From contig NZ_CP022219.1 of NCBI RefSeq assembly GCF_004114915.1, positions 2,448,501-2,512,500 of the forward strand: DNA of 64,000 nt. Reading direction: 5' to 3'. The translations under genes and the position numbers were made by a program. Under the pieces are notes generated by a model that was given only the letters and a program-made list of their open reading frames with translations, was not told the DNA's origin and ran no database searches. This document shows positions 7,290-15,625 of the stretch, piece after piece. Position 1 is the first letter of the stretch. Each line of letters opens with the position of its first letter. Source of the stretch: Bradyrhizobium guangxiense (GTDB taxonomy: Bacteria > Pseudomonadota > Alphaproteobacteria > Rhizobiales > Xanthobacteraceae).

Positions 7290-8729
7290 ATGGCCACGGA
7301 GATTTCGGCAACCAGCCTGTTCCGTGGCCCCGATCGCGGTGTCAGCGACAATGTCGTGCTGCGGCACGACGGCGGCGTCATCACCGACGTCTCGGAGAGG
7401 GCGGGGGCCGCGAGCGGCCCGCGCTCCCTCGTCGTTCCGGCCTTCGTCAACGCCCATGACCACGCCCGCGCCACAGCATCGTCATTCGGCGCGGTCGGCA
7501 TGCCCCTGGAAAGCTGGATCCTGCGCACCGCGCTCGGCACGCCGGTCGATCCTTACCTGACCGCCGCTTCTGCACTGGCCCGTTCCGCAAGGGCCGGCTG
7601 CGCGGCCATGATGGTCCACTACACCCGGCCGAGCGGGACAATGCCCTTGCTCGATGAAGCCAGGGCGGTTGCGAAAGCGGCGTCGGACGTCGGCATCCGC
7701 ATGGCCTTTGCGATTGCGGTGCGCGACCAGAACCCGATCGTCTATGGCGATGCCGAGCCGGTGCTGTCCGGTCTGGCGCGCGACGACCGCAGGACCATCG
7801 AAGAGTTGTTCATCCGCGCGCCGATGTCGCCAGCGGCCTATATCGAGCTGACCGATGCCATTGCCGCTTCCATCGCCGGCCCGATGGTCGACGTGCAGCT
7901 CGGGCCTGCCGGCGTGCAATGGTGCTCGAAACCGCTACTGGAGGCGGTGGCCGAAAACTCGGCTCGGACGGGGCGACGCGTCCACATGCATCTCCTGGAG
8001 ACCGTGTATCAGCGCGCCTGGGCCGACCAGAACTTTCCGGGCATGCTTGCCTATCTGCGCGATATCGGCTTCCTCTCGGAGCGGCTGACGCTGGCGCATT
8101 GCATTCACGCCCGCCCGGACGAGCTCGAGATGATCGCAGCTTCGGGTGCGCGCATCGTCACCAATTTCAGCTCGAACATGCACTTGCGCTCGGGCCTCGC
8201 CCCGATCGCCGCCGCGCACAAATGCGGCTGTTCCATTGCGGTCGGTGTCGATGGGCTGGCGCTGGACGAGGACGACGACATCTTGCGCGAGATGCGGCTG
8301 GGTCAGATGGTCCATGGCGGCCTCGGCTTCAAGGCGACATGGAAGCCGGCCGAGCTATTCTCTCTCGCCATCCGCAATGGGCGCCGTGCGACCGGTGCGC
8401 CCGGGAGCGGGGAGCTGGCCGCCGGCAACCCCGCCGACTATGTCGTGATCGATCTCGATCGGCTCGACCGCGATCGGATCATGCCTGTCGATCCCATGAC
8501 GCTGCTGTTCGCGCGCGGCAACGCCTCGCTGGTGCAGGAGGTCGTCGTTGCAGGCAAGACCATCGTCGGCGATGGCGTCTGTGCCGGCGTCGACCTGCCG
8601 GCCATCGAGCAGGAGTTGCGAGCGATGTACCGCGCCAATGTCGGCACGCTCGAGAGCTTCAGGCAGATGTGGTCGCCGCTGTCGGAGCGGGTCACCGGCT
8701 GGTTCGAGCGACAGCTCACCTGCGAATAG
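7290..8729 (+). CDS. amidohydrolase family protein (AtzA/TrzN/guanine-deaminase-like)
   Basis: A 479-residue metal-dependent hydrolase. The HxH motif is H56-D-H58 (NAHDHAR). Downstream ligands are H232/H234 in HMHLLET, H270 in LAHCIHA and the catalytic-type Asp at D321 in VGVDGLALDEDDD. All key residues are present, unlike in the CodA-like paralogue at 1817-3058. It lies 16 bases after the binding-protein gene in the same operon, so it most likely removes an amino or alkylamino group from the imported compound, or opens its ring. The GAGAGGG before the ATG is a good ribosome site. Cytoplasmic. Confidence 0.82.
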   Translation: MATEISATSLFRGPDRGVSDNVVLRHDGGVITDVSERAGAASGPRSLVVPAFVNAHDHARATASSFGAVGMPLESWILRTALGTPVDPYLTAASALARSARAGCAAMMVHYTRPSGTMPLLDEARAVAKAASDVGIRMAFAIAVRDQNPIVYGDAEPVLSGLARDDRRTIEELFIRAPMSPAAYIELTDAIAASIAGPMVDVQLGPAGVQWCSKPLLEAVAENSARTGRRVHMHLLETVYQRAWADQNFPGMLAYLRDIGFLSERLTLAHCIHARPDELEMIAASGARIVTNFSSNMHLRSGLAPIAAAHKCGCSIAVGVDGLALDEDDDILREMRLGQMVHGGLGFKATWKPAELFSLAIRNGRRATGAPGSGELAAGNPADYVVIDLDRLDRDRIMPVDPMTLLFARGNASLVQEVVVAGKTIVGDGVCAGVDLPAIEQELRAMYRANVGTLESFRQMWSPLSERVTGWFERQLTCE

Positions 8730-8876
8730 GGCTGGGCGCAACGCGCGCGCTGGTCTCGCCGATATCAAACCGCGATAGCTGATAAGCGGAACCTCGTCTG
8801 GCGACCGGTCCGACTCTGCGCTATCACGCGCTGGGCCGCGCTCCAGCGCTGCCGAGATCTGTTCAAGGAGCCCCCA

Positions 8877-9785
8877 ATGCGTCTTCCTACCATCTTCCTG
8901 GCCGTCATATGCCTTGCTGGCGCAGCTTCGGCTGAAGACCTCACGGGCACGCTCCAGAAGATCAAGGAGACCAAGAAAATCACACTCGGCTATCAGGAGG
9001 CCTCGGTGCCGTTCAGCTATCTCGACGGTAACCAGAAGCCGGTCGGCTTTGCCATGGACATCTGCCTCAGGATCGTCGATGCCGTGAAGAAGCAGCTTGG
9101 CATGCCCGACATCGCCGTCGACACCCTCGCGGTGACCTCGTCGAACCGGATCCCTCTGATGGTCAACGGTACGCTCGATCTGCACTGCTCGGCGACCACG
9201 AACAACGCCGACCGCCAGAAGCAGGTCGCCTTCACCAACACGCACTTCCTCAGCGCGACGCGCTTTGCGGCCAAGAAGGCCGCGAAGATCAACACCATCG
9301 ACGATCTCAAGGGCAAGGCGGTCACGGCTGTGGCCGGCTCGGTCAACCTGACGCAGCTCGCCAAAGTCAACACCGAGCGGAATCTCGGCATCAACATCAT
9401 GCCGGCCAAGGATCAGGCCGAGGCTTTCCTGCTGCTGGAGACCGACCGCGCCCAGGCCTACGCTCTCGACGACGTGCAGCTGGCCGTGGCGATCGCACGC
9501 TCCAAGGAGCCGCAAGCCTTCATGATCAGCGAGGAAGCGTTCTCCAAGCCGGAGCCCTACGGCATCATGCTGCGGCGAGAGGATGCGCCGTTCAAGGCGC
9601 TCGCCGATCGCGCCACCGCGGAGCTTTACGCGAGCCCCGAGATCGAGGTGCTCTACAAGAAGTGGCTGCAATCGCCGACGCCGCCGAACGGCCTCAACTA
9701 CAACGTCCCGATGTCACCGGCCCTGCGCAACGCCTTCAAGAAGCCGAGCTCCAGCGCCGATCCTGATGTGTATATGGTGAACTGA
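8877..9785 (+). CDS. amino-acid-type ABC transporter substrate-binding protein (GltI/family 3-like), orphan
   Basis: A 302-residue secreted binding protein with a signal peptide ending near AASA-E (residue 19). The SBP_bac_3 pattern is clear: KITLGYQEASVPFSYLDGNQKPVGFAMDIC at the first domain, NRIPLMVNGTLDLHCSATT in the hinge-proximal region and TVAGSVN in the second lobe. The resemblance is to glutamate/aspartate-binding proteins. No permease or ATPase gene is adjacent, so it must use a transporter encoded elsewhere or serve in sensing. A GGAG lies upstream of the ATG, and a 147-base leader separates it from the amidohydrolase gene. Confidence 0.85.
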   Translation: MRLPTIFLAVICLAGAASAEDLTGTLQKIKETKKITLGYQEASVPFSYLDGNQKPVGFAMDICLRIVDAVKKQLGMPDIAVDTLAVTSSNRIPLMVNGTLDLHCSATTNNADRQKQVAFTNTHFLSATRFAAKKAAKINTIDDLKGKAVTAVAGSVNLTQLAKVNTERNLGINIMPAKDQAEAFLLLETDRAQAYALDDVQLAVAIARSKEPQAFMISEEAFSKPEPYGIMLRREDAPFKALADRATAELYASPEIEVLYKKWLQSPTPPNGLNYNVPMSPALRNAFKKPSSSADPDVYMVN

Positions 9786-9851
9786 GGCGAAGGCGCCGGC
9801 CTGCGGCGCTCCGGTCGCCGTTTCGTGATCGATCGTATGATTGCGAACTAA

Positions 9852-9869
9852 TAGATAGTCTCCTATCTA
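9852..9869. promoter_or_regulatory. inverted repeat upstream of marR (probable MarR operator)
   Basis: TAGATAG-TCTC-CTATCTA is a perfect 7-base inverted repeat with a 4-base spacer that ends 6 bases before the proposed GTG start of the marR gene. A MarR protein bound here would block transcription or initiation of its own operon, the normal arrangement for this family. Confidence 0.65.
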
Positions 9870-9875
9870 ATCAGG

Positions 9876-10349
9876 GTGGCTCCCTCACAAGCTCATATCC
9901 ATGCTGAACTCGGCCGGCTCGTCGCGCGCCTCGGCCGGGTTTGGCGCCGTGAGTCGGATCAGGCGTTGTCCGACCATGGACTGTCCTATGCCACTGCCAT
10001 TCCGCTTCTGGTGCTGTCGCGCCAGGGCGAGAATGTGCGCCAGGGCGTGCTGGCGGACGAACTCGGCATTGAAGGGCCGTCGCTGGTGCGGCTGATCGAC
10101 CTGCTTCAGGCGGAAGGTCTCGTGGAACGCCGCGAGGACCCCACCGACCGCCGCGCCAAGACGCTGCATCTGACCAGGGCGGGCGAGGCCAAAGTCGAGC
10201 AGACGAACCGGATCTTGCGGCGTGTTCGGGCCAACCTCCTGAAGGATATCGGGCCCGAGGAACTTGCGGTCACCTTCGAGACTCTTCAGCGCATCGAACA
10301 GCGGACCAGTCGTCTGCAGGACGTCAAGACCGGTCCCGAGCTGAAATAG
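9876..10349 (+). CDS. MarR family transcriptional regulator
   Basis: The 157-residue protein has the MarR layout: dimerising N- and C-terminal helices around a winged helix. The recognition region is QGVLADELGIEGPSLVRLIDLLQAEGLVER, and the wing reads REDPTDRRAKTLHLT (about residues 82-96). The start is the GTG at 9876, immediately after the operator-like repeat, with little room for a ribosome site; translation may be leaderless or the repeat may form part of the leader. It heads the exporter operon by two bases and so most likely represses it, with a phenolic or aromatic acid as inducer (inference from family). Confidence 0.85.
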   Translation: MAPSQAHIHAELGRLVARLGRVWRRESDQALSDHGLSYATAIPLLVLSRQGENVRQGVLADELGIEGPSLVRLIDLLQAEGLVERREDPTDRRAKTLHLTRAGEAKVEQTNRILRRVRANLLKDIGPEELAVTFETLQRIEQRTSRLQDVKTGPELK

Positions 10350-10351
10350 CC

Positions 10352-12400
10352 ATGCGCGCAGATGAGCCGTTCCTGGTCCGCCACGCGGACCTCATTTTTG
10401 CTTTGAAGACGTTCGTCGCGTCGATGCTGGCGCTCGTCATCGCGCTGGCGATGGATCTGCCGCGGCCCTATTGGGCCATGGCCACCGTCTACATCACCTC
10501 GCAGCCGCTGGCGGGGGCGACCAGCTCGAAAGCGTTCTTCCGCGTGATGGGGACGCTGGTCGGCGCGATCATGACGGTGGCGCTGGTGCCGAACCTCAGC
10601 GATGCGCCGGAACTGCTCTGCCTCGCCATCGCGCTCTGGGTCGGGCTTTGCCTTTATCTATCGTTGCTCGACGGTACGCCCCGCAGCTATGTCTTCATGC
10701 TGGCCGGATACACGGTAGCGCTGATCGGCTTTCCCTCGGTGTCCGAGCCGGGAGCGATCTTCGACACTGCGGTGTCGAGACTTGAGGAAATCGCGCTCGG
10801 CATCATCTGCGCCGGCCTGGTCTCGACCATCGTGTTTCCTCGCAGCGTCGCACCCGCGGTCGCTCACCGCGTCGATAGCTGGCTGGTGGACGCGCGCGGC
10901 CTGGGCAGCTCGGTGCTGCTGCGGGAGGGCACCAGTGAGCCCCGCCGCGGCAAGCGCCTCAAGCTTGCGACCGATATTGTCGAGATCGACACGCTCTCCA
11001 CGCATCTTGCTTACGATCGGCTGACCGACCGCAATGCCGTGACGGGCCTCGGCGAAATCCGGCTCCGGATGCTGACTCTGCTGCCGGTGATCGCCTCGAT
11101 CGAGGATCGATTGGCTGCACTGGGCGCGGAAGCCCTGCAGCGGCAGCCCGCGCTGGAGCAGCTGCTGGGGGATCTGGCGCAATGGGTCATGAGCGGCGAT
11201 AGCGCACGGCGATCGGCCGATCGGATCCGCAACGCGATCACGGAGCAGCAGGCGGTGCTCGATGACAGCGCCTCCTGGGAACGGATCATCACAACAAGCC
11301 TGTTGTTGCGGCTGCGCGAACTCGTCGACCTCTCGCGCGACTGCCGCGAGCTGACCGAGGCGATCGCCGAGAACCGCAATGTTTCGACGCTCGACCTTGC
11401 ATTTCATTCCGAGGCCGGTGCTGCGCCGGTGCGTCACCGGGATCGCGGCCTAGCGCTCTGGTCGGCAGCCGGCGCCGCTATCGCGATCCTGATCTGCTGC
11501 GCATTCTGGATCGGGGCCGGCTGGCCGGACGGCGCCTCGGCGCCGATGATGGCGGCGGTCGCCTGTTCGTTCTTTGCCGCCCAGGACGAACCCGCGCGCT
11601 TCATCCGCACCTTCGGCCTGTGGTCGCTGGTCGCCATCGTCGTGGTCGCGGTCTATCTGTTCGCGCTGGTGCCGGCGATCTCGCATCTCGAGGTGCTGAT
11701 CGTCGCGCTGGCGCCGACTTTCCTGCTCTATGGCTTCCTGATCAGCCGGCCCGCGACGGCGGGCACCGGCATGGCTCTCGCGGCGAATACCGCGACGCTG
11801 CTGGCGCTGCAATCGACCTACAGCGCGGATTTTGCTTCCTATGCCAACTCTGCCGTCGCTTTCTTCGTCGGTGTCGTCATTGCCGAGCTGGTGACCAGGA
11901 TCGCGCGCGGGGTGGGCGCGGAATGGATCGCCAATCGTTTGGTGCTGTCCGGCTGGAAGACGATCGCGGTCGCAGCCGAACGACGCGGCAAGCGTGACCG
12001 CGCGGAGTTCGCAGGCCTCATGCTGCACCGGCTCGGCCTCCTGGTGCAGCGCATCGCGTTCCTCTCGGAGAGCGACCGTCGCGATGCCGACAGCCTGGTC
12101 CAGCTCCGCATCGGCATCAACATCATCGACCTGCGTCGCGCCCGCTACGGACTTGCGGCCGCCACCATTGCCGTCATCGATGACATGCTCGACCAGCTCG
12201 CCAAGGCCTGCCGCGGCTATGCGGGTGGTGGGATGCCGAGCGAGCTCTTGACGAGCGTCGACCGGGCGCTGGCCCGGGCGGTGAAGGACCCCAACGACAG
12301 CGCACGCGAAGACGCGCTGATCGGCCTCGTCGGCATCCGGCGCGGCCTGTTTCCGGACGCGCCGGCCTATCGGCCGCGGACAGAGAGTGTTGCGGCATGA
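10352..12400 (+). CDS. FUSC family protein, AaeB-like aromatic-acid efflux pump
   Basis: A 682-residue inner-membrane protein with two clusters of hydrophobic segments: residues about 15-165 (ARLEEIALG at the end of the first bundle) and about 365-520. These are separated by a soluble helical domain, the FUSC arrangement of AaeB and YccS. AaeB relatives export p-hydroxybenzoate and related acids together with a membrane-fusion protein. It sits between marR and the DUF1656/HlyD genes and overlaps the next gene by ATGA, so the operon encodes a complete exporter. Gene order alone does not give the substrate. Confidence 0.87.
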   Translation: MRADEPFLVRHADLIFALKTFVASMLALVIALAMDLPRPYWAMATVYITSQPLAGATSSKAFFRVMGTLVGAIMTVALVPNLSDAPELLCLAIALWVGLCLYLSLLDGTPRSYVFMLAGYTVALIGFPSVSEPGAIFDTAVSRLEEIALGIICAGLVSTIVFPRSVAPAVAHRVDSWLVDARGLGSSVLLREGTSEPRRGKRLKLATDIVEIDTLSTHLAYDRLTDRNAVTGLGEIRLRMLTLLPVIASIEDRLAALGAEALQRQPALEQLLGDLAQWVMSGDSARRSADRIRNAITEQQAVLDDSASWERIITTSLLLRLRELVDLSRDCRELTEAIAENRNVSTLDLAFHSEAGAAPVRHRDRGLALWSAAGAAIAILICCAFWIGAGWPDGASAPMMAAVACSFFAAQDEPARFIRTFGLWSLVAIVVVAVYLFALVPAISHLEVLIVALAPTFLLYGFLISRPATAGTGMALAANTATLLALQSTYSADFASYANSAVAFFVGVVIAELVTRIARGVGAEWIANRLVLSGWKTIAVAAERRGKRDRAEFAGLMLHRLGLLVQRIAFLSESDRRDADSLVQLRIGINIIDLRRARYGLAAATIAVIDDMLDQLAKACRGYAGGGMPSELLTSVDRALARAVKDPNDSAREDALIGLVGIRRGLFPDAPAYRPRTESVAA

Positions 12401-12603
12401 GATATGTGATCGACATTTACGGCGTGTTCGTGCCGGCGCTGCTGCTGTGGATCGTCGTCGCCTATGTCCTCAGCGCGCTTCTGCGCCGGCTGATGCAGCG
12501 CTTCGATCTCTATCGGCTGGTCTGGCACCGCGCGCTGTTCGATTTTTCGGTTTTCGTCTGCCTTCTCGGCGGCGTCGTCTATCTTTCGGAGTATCTGTCA
12601 TGA
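12397..12603 (+). CDS. DUF1656 small membrane protein (AaeX-like)
   Basis: A 68-residue protein with two hydrophobic segments (about residues 8-28 and 45-65) around a basic loop, the usual DUF1656 form. It overlaps both neighbours by four bases (ATGA), showing tight translational coupling within the exporter operon. AaeX homologues always accompany AaeA/AaeB-type pumps; their own role is not established. Confidence 0.85.
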   Translation: MRYVIDIYGVFVPALLLWIVVAYVLSALLRRLMQRFDLYRLVWHRALFDFSVFVCLLGGVVYLSEYLS

Positions 12604-13466
12604 AGGAGAGTTTCGCCTGGCTGGGCCGCTTCGCTCTGACCGCCCTTGCCGTCGTCGCCGCGCTCGCGGTCGGCCTTGAGCTCTGGGTCTATTACATGGA
12701 GTCGCCCTGGACGCGCGACGGCCGGGTACGCGCCGACGTGGTGCAGGTCGCGCCTGACGTGTCGGGCTTCGTCACCGAGGTGCTGGTGAAGGACAACCAG
12801 AAGGTCCGTCGGGGCGATGTCCTGTTCCGCATCGACCGAGAGCGCTTTGCGCTGGCGCTGCGGCAGGCCGACGCATCGGTCGCAGGTCATCAGGCAACGC
12901 TCGACCAAGCCAATGCCGATCTGAAGCGCTACAGCGCGCTGACAACCGACGCGGTCTCGCAGCAGAAGCAGGAGCAGGTTCTCGCCACCCAGCTTCAGGC
13001 CAAGGCGGCCGTCGATCAGGCTGTCGCCGATCGCGCGCTGGCAAAGCTCAACCTTGACCGCAGCGAGGTCCATGCCTCGGTGAACGGCGTGATCACCAAC
13101 ATGGATTTGCGTCCCGGCGCTTACGTCACGGCCGGAAAGGGCGTGATGGCGCTGGTGGATACCGACACGCTGCACGTCGAAGGTTATTTCGAGGAGACGA
13201 AACTTGCGCGCATCCGCGTCGGCGACAGGGTGCAGATCCGTCTGATGGGCGAGAGGACGACGCTGTCTGGTCATGTCGAGAGCATCGCCGCCGGCATCGA
13301 GGATCGCGACCGTGCCGAAGGCGCCAGCCTGCTCGCCAATGTCAACCCGACCTTTAGCTGGGTACGGCTGGCACAGCGCATTCCGGTGCGCATCGCGCTC
13401 GACCCCGTGCCCGCGGACATGTCGCTGGTTGCGGGACGTTCGGCGACGGTGGACGTGCTGGACTAG
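12600..13466 (+). CDS. HlyD/EmrA-type membrane-fusion protein (AaeA-like)
   Basis: A 288-residue adaptor with an N-terminal membrane anchor (about residues 7-27). The biotinyl-lipoyl half (VAPDVSGFVTEVLVKDNQKV) follows, then a coiled-coil hairpin (about residues 90-150), the second lipoyl half (VHASVNGVITNMDLRPGAYV) and a beta-barrel. It links the FUSC pump to an outer-membrane channel not encoded here. The frame is open further upstream, but the ATG at 12600 gives an ATGA overlap with the DUF1656 gene and starts directly before the anchor. Confidence 0.88.
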   Translation: MKESFAWLGRFALTALAVVAALAVGLELWVYYMESPWTRDGRVRADVVQVAPDVSGFVTEVLVKDNQKVRRGDVLFRIDRERFALALRQADASVAGHQATLDQANADLKRYSALTTDAVSQQKQEQVLATQLQAKAAVDQAVADRALAKLNLDRSEVHASVNGVITNMDLRPGAYVTAGKGVMALVDTDTLHVEGYFEETKLARIRVGDRVQIRLMGERTTLSGHVESIAAGIEDRDRAEGASLLANVNPTFSWVRLAQRIPVRIALDPVPADMSLVAGRSATVDVLD

Positions 13467-14359
13467 GTTTCGCTTGGGAGCGTGCCCAATCGTCGCGCCC
13501 GCTCCATCAGCCTTCGCGCGTTGCGGTAAGTCGGCACTTCGACCCAAAGGCCGTCCACCAGCGCACGATCCTCTCCGCGGCTGCGCGCCGCGTCGAAACC
13601 AGCCACGATCGCGTGCGCGCGTGCGATCTCGTCGGCTCCGGGCGTGAACACGTCATTGAGCCGCAGCGCATGTTCGGGCAACACCAGGGACTTGCTGCGG
13701 TAACCGAGGCGACGCGACAGGACTGCCTCGCGAATGGCGCCTTCGACGTCGCTGAACGTGTAGGGAGCATCGATCGGCTCGATGCCGGCTGCACGCGCTT
13801 CCAGTATGAAGCGCCGTCGAGCGTAGTCGAGCTCGAGGCCATCCGCGCCGCGCTCGGCGCAGAGGTCATTGGCGAGGTCCTCGGCTCCGAGCAGGGCGCA
13901 GCGAATGCGGGAGGTGGCCGCGGCCATCGTGCGGACCTCGACAACCCCCAACGCCGTTTCGCAGACGGGAAGGATCTCCGTGCTGCCTTGGTCCAGATCG
14001 AGCTGTCTTTCCCAATGCGAGATCGCAGCGTCCAGCGCATGCATCTGGGCGGCGCTGTCGCTCATGGGATAGGCGATCACATCGGGGCGCGCCGTCATGG
14101 CTGCCGCAAGATCCAGCAGCCCATCGGTCTCCAGGGCATTGATGCGGACGGCGGCAACGCGTTGCCGCTGTCGGCATTCTCGCACGAAGCGGTCGAGCAG
14201 TCCGCGAGCCTCGGGGCGTCGTGCGGGCGGGGTGAAATCCTCGAGATCGACGATGAGCGCATCGGCGCCGCTATCCAGCATCCTGGCATGCGCAGCGGGA
14301 TCGGCACTTGGCCCGAACAGCCAGGTGCGGCGGAGATCGGGATCGAGAAGGACCATCAT
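13463..14359 (-). CDS. HpcH/HpaI aldolase family CoA-ester lyase (CitE-like)
   Basis: A 298-residue TIM-barrel protein of the citrate-lyase-beta type. Motifs include SGADALIVDLEDFTPP at about residues 30-45, a barrel strand near AVRINALETDG, and GAEDLANDL, which contains the acidic metal-binding pair. Relatives cleave malyl-, citramalyl- or methylmalyl-CoA to acetyl- or propionyl-CoA and an oxo acid. It lies six bases after the acyl-CoA dehydrogenase gene in the same operon, suggesting it completes breakdown of an acyl-CoA. It converges with the exporter operon, overlapping the hlyD stop by four bases. Exact substrate unknown. Confidence 0.8.
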   Translation of the reverse strand: MMVLLDPDLRRTWLFGPSADPAAHARMLDSGADALIVDLEDFTPPARRPEARGLLDRFVRECRQRQRVAAVRINALETDGLLDLAAAMTARPDVIAYPMSDSAAQMHALDAAISHWERQLDLDQGSTEILPVCETALGVVEVRTMAAATSRIRCALLGAEDLANDLCAERGADGLELDYARRRFILEARAAGIEPIDAPYTFSDVEGAIREAVLSRRLGYRSKSLVLPEHALRLNDVFTPGADEIARAHAIVAGFDAARSRGEDRALVDGLWVEVPTYRNARRLMERARRLGTLPSET

Positions 14360-14365
14360 GATCGC

Positions 14366-15577
14366 CTAAGCGTTCGAATATTTCTTCAGCTCCAGCCTTG
14401 CGATCTGGTTCCGGTGAACTTCGTCCGGCCCGTCGGCAAGCCGCAGCAGCCGCGCGGTGGCATAGGCCTGGGTCAGGCCGAAATCGTTCGAGGTGCCGCC
14501 ACCGCCATGGGCCTGGATCGCCCAATCGATGATCTGGCAGGCCATGTTGGGCACGGCGACCTTGATCATCGCAATCTCGGCTTTCGCCACCTTGTTGCCG
14601 ACCGTGTCCATGGCATAGGCGGCGTTGAGGGTGAGCAGCCGGGCCTGCTCGATCATGATGCGGGCCTCCGCAATGCGCTCCTGGGTCACGGTCTGCTCGG
14701 AGACCGGCTTGCCGAAGGCGACGCGGCTGCGGACGCGGCGGCACATCTTCTCCAGCGTGCGTTCGGCCAAGCCAATCAGCCGCATGCAATGGTGGATGCG
14801 ACCGGGGCCGAGGCGACCCTGCGCGATCTCGAAACCGCGACCTTCGCCGAGCAGCATGTTGTCCCGGGGCACCCGCACATTGGTGAAGACGACCTCGGAG
14901 GCTCGATCGGGCACGCCGTAGAAGCCGAACACGGGCAGGGGGCGCTTCACCTCGATGCCGGGCGTGTCCATCGGCACCAGGATCATCGACTGCTGCTTGT
15001 GGCGATCGGGATTGTCGGGATCGGTCTTGCCCATGAAGATGCAGATCTTGCAGCGCGGGTCCGTCGCATTGGTCGTGTACCATTTGCGCCCGTTGATGAC
15101 GTAATGGTCGCCGTCGCGCACGATCGAGCTTTCGATGTTGGTCGCGTCGGATGATGCGACCGCGGGCTCGGTCATGGCGAAGCAGGAGCGGATCTCGCCG
15201 GCGAGCAATGGCTTCAGCCAGCGTTCCTTGTCCCTCTCCGAGCCGTAACGCTCCAGCACCTCCATGTTGCCGGTGTCGGGTGCCGAGCAGTTGAACACCT
15301 CCGGCGCAAGATGCGAGCGGCCCATCACCTCGCAGAGTGGAGCATATTCGAGATTGGTCAGGCCCGCGCCATGATTGCTCTCGGGAAGGAACAGATTCCA
15401 GAGCCCCTCGGCGCGCGCCAGCGGCTTCAGCTCCTCGACGACGGGATAGACTTTCCATGGGCCCAGCTCTTCTGCCTCGCGATAGAACCGCTCCTCGTTC
15501 GGATAGATGTGTCGGTCCATGAAACTCTCGAGCTTGCGCTTGAGCGCGACGACTTTGGGCGACATCGGGTAGAGCAT
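14366..15577 (-). CDS. acyl-CoA dehydrogenase family protein
   Basis: A 403-residue FAD flavoprotein with the three-domain acyl-CoA dehydrogenase plan: an N-terminal helical domain, a central beta domain with [18 protein letters not shown] at about residues 133-150, and a C-terminal helical bundle with [10 protein letters not shown] and [13 protein letters not shown]. The latter resembles the ACAD10/ACAD11 branch. It catalyses alpha,beta-dehydrogenation of an acyl-CoA. It is flanked in the operon by the AMP-forming ligase that would make its substrate and by the CoA-ester lyase. Several in-frame Met codons occur at the start; I kept the first. Confidence 0.9.
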   Translation of the reverse strand: MLYPMSPKVVALKRKLESFMDRHIYPNEERFYREAEELGPWKVYPVVEELKPLARAEGLWNLFLPESNHGAGLTNLEYAPLCEVMGRSHLAPEVFNCSAPDTGNMEVLERYGSERDKERWLKPLLAGEIRSCFAMTEPAVASSDATNIESSIVRDGDHYVINGRKWYTTNATDPRCKICIFMGKTDPDNPDRHKQQSMILVPMDTPGIEVKRPLPVFGFYGVPDRASEVVFTNVRVPRDNMLLGEGRGFEIAQGRLGPGRIHHCMRLIGLAERTLEKMCRRVRSRVAFGKPVSEQTVTQERIAEARIMIEQARLLTLNAAYAMDTVGNKVAKAEIAMIKVAVPNMACQIIDWAIQAHGGGGTSNDFGLTQAYATARLLRLADGPDEVHRNQIARLELKKYSNA

Positions 15578-15625
15578 CTCTGGCTTCCTTGATCGATGGA
15601 CAGCGTTTGTTCCGAGCGCGGCGGC

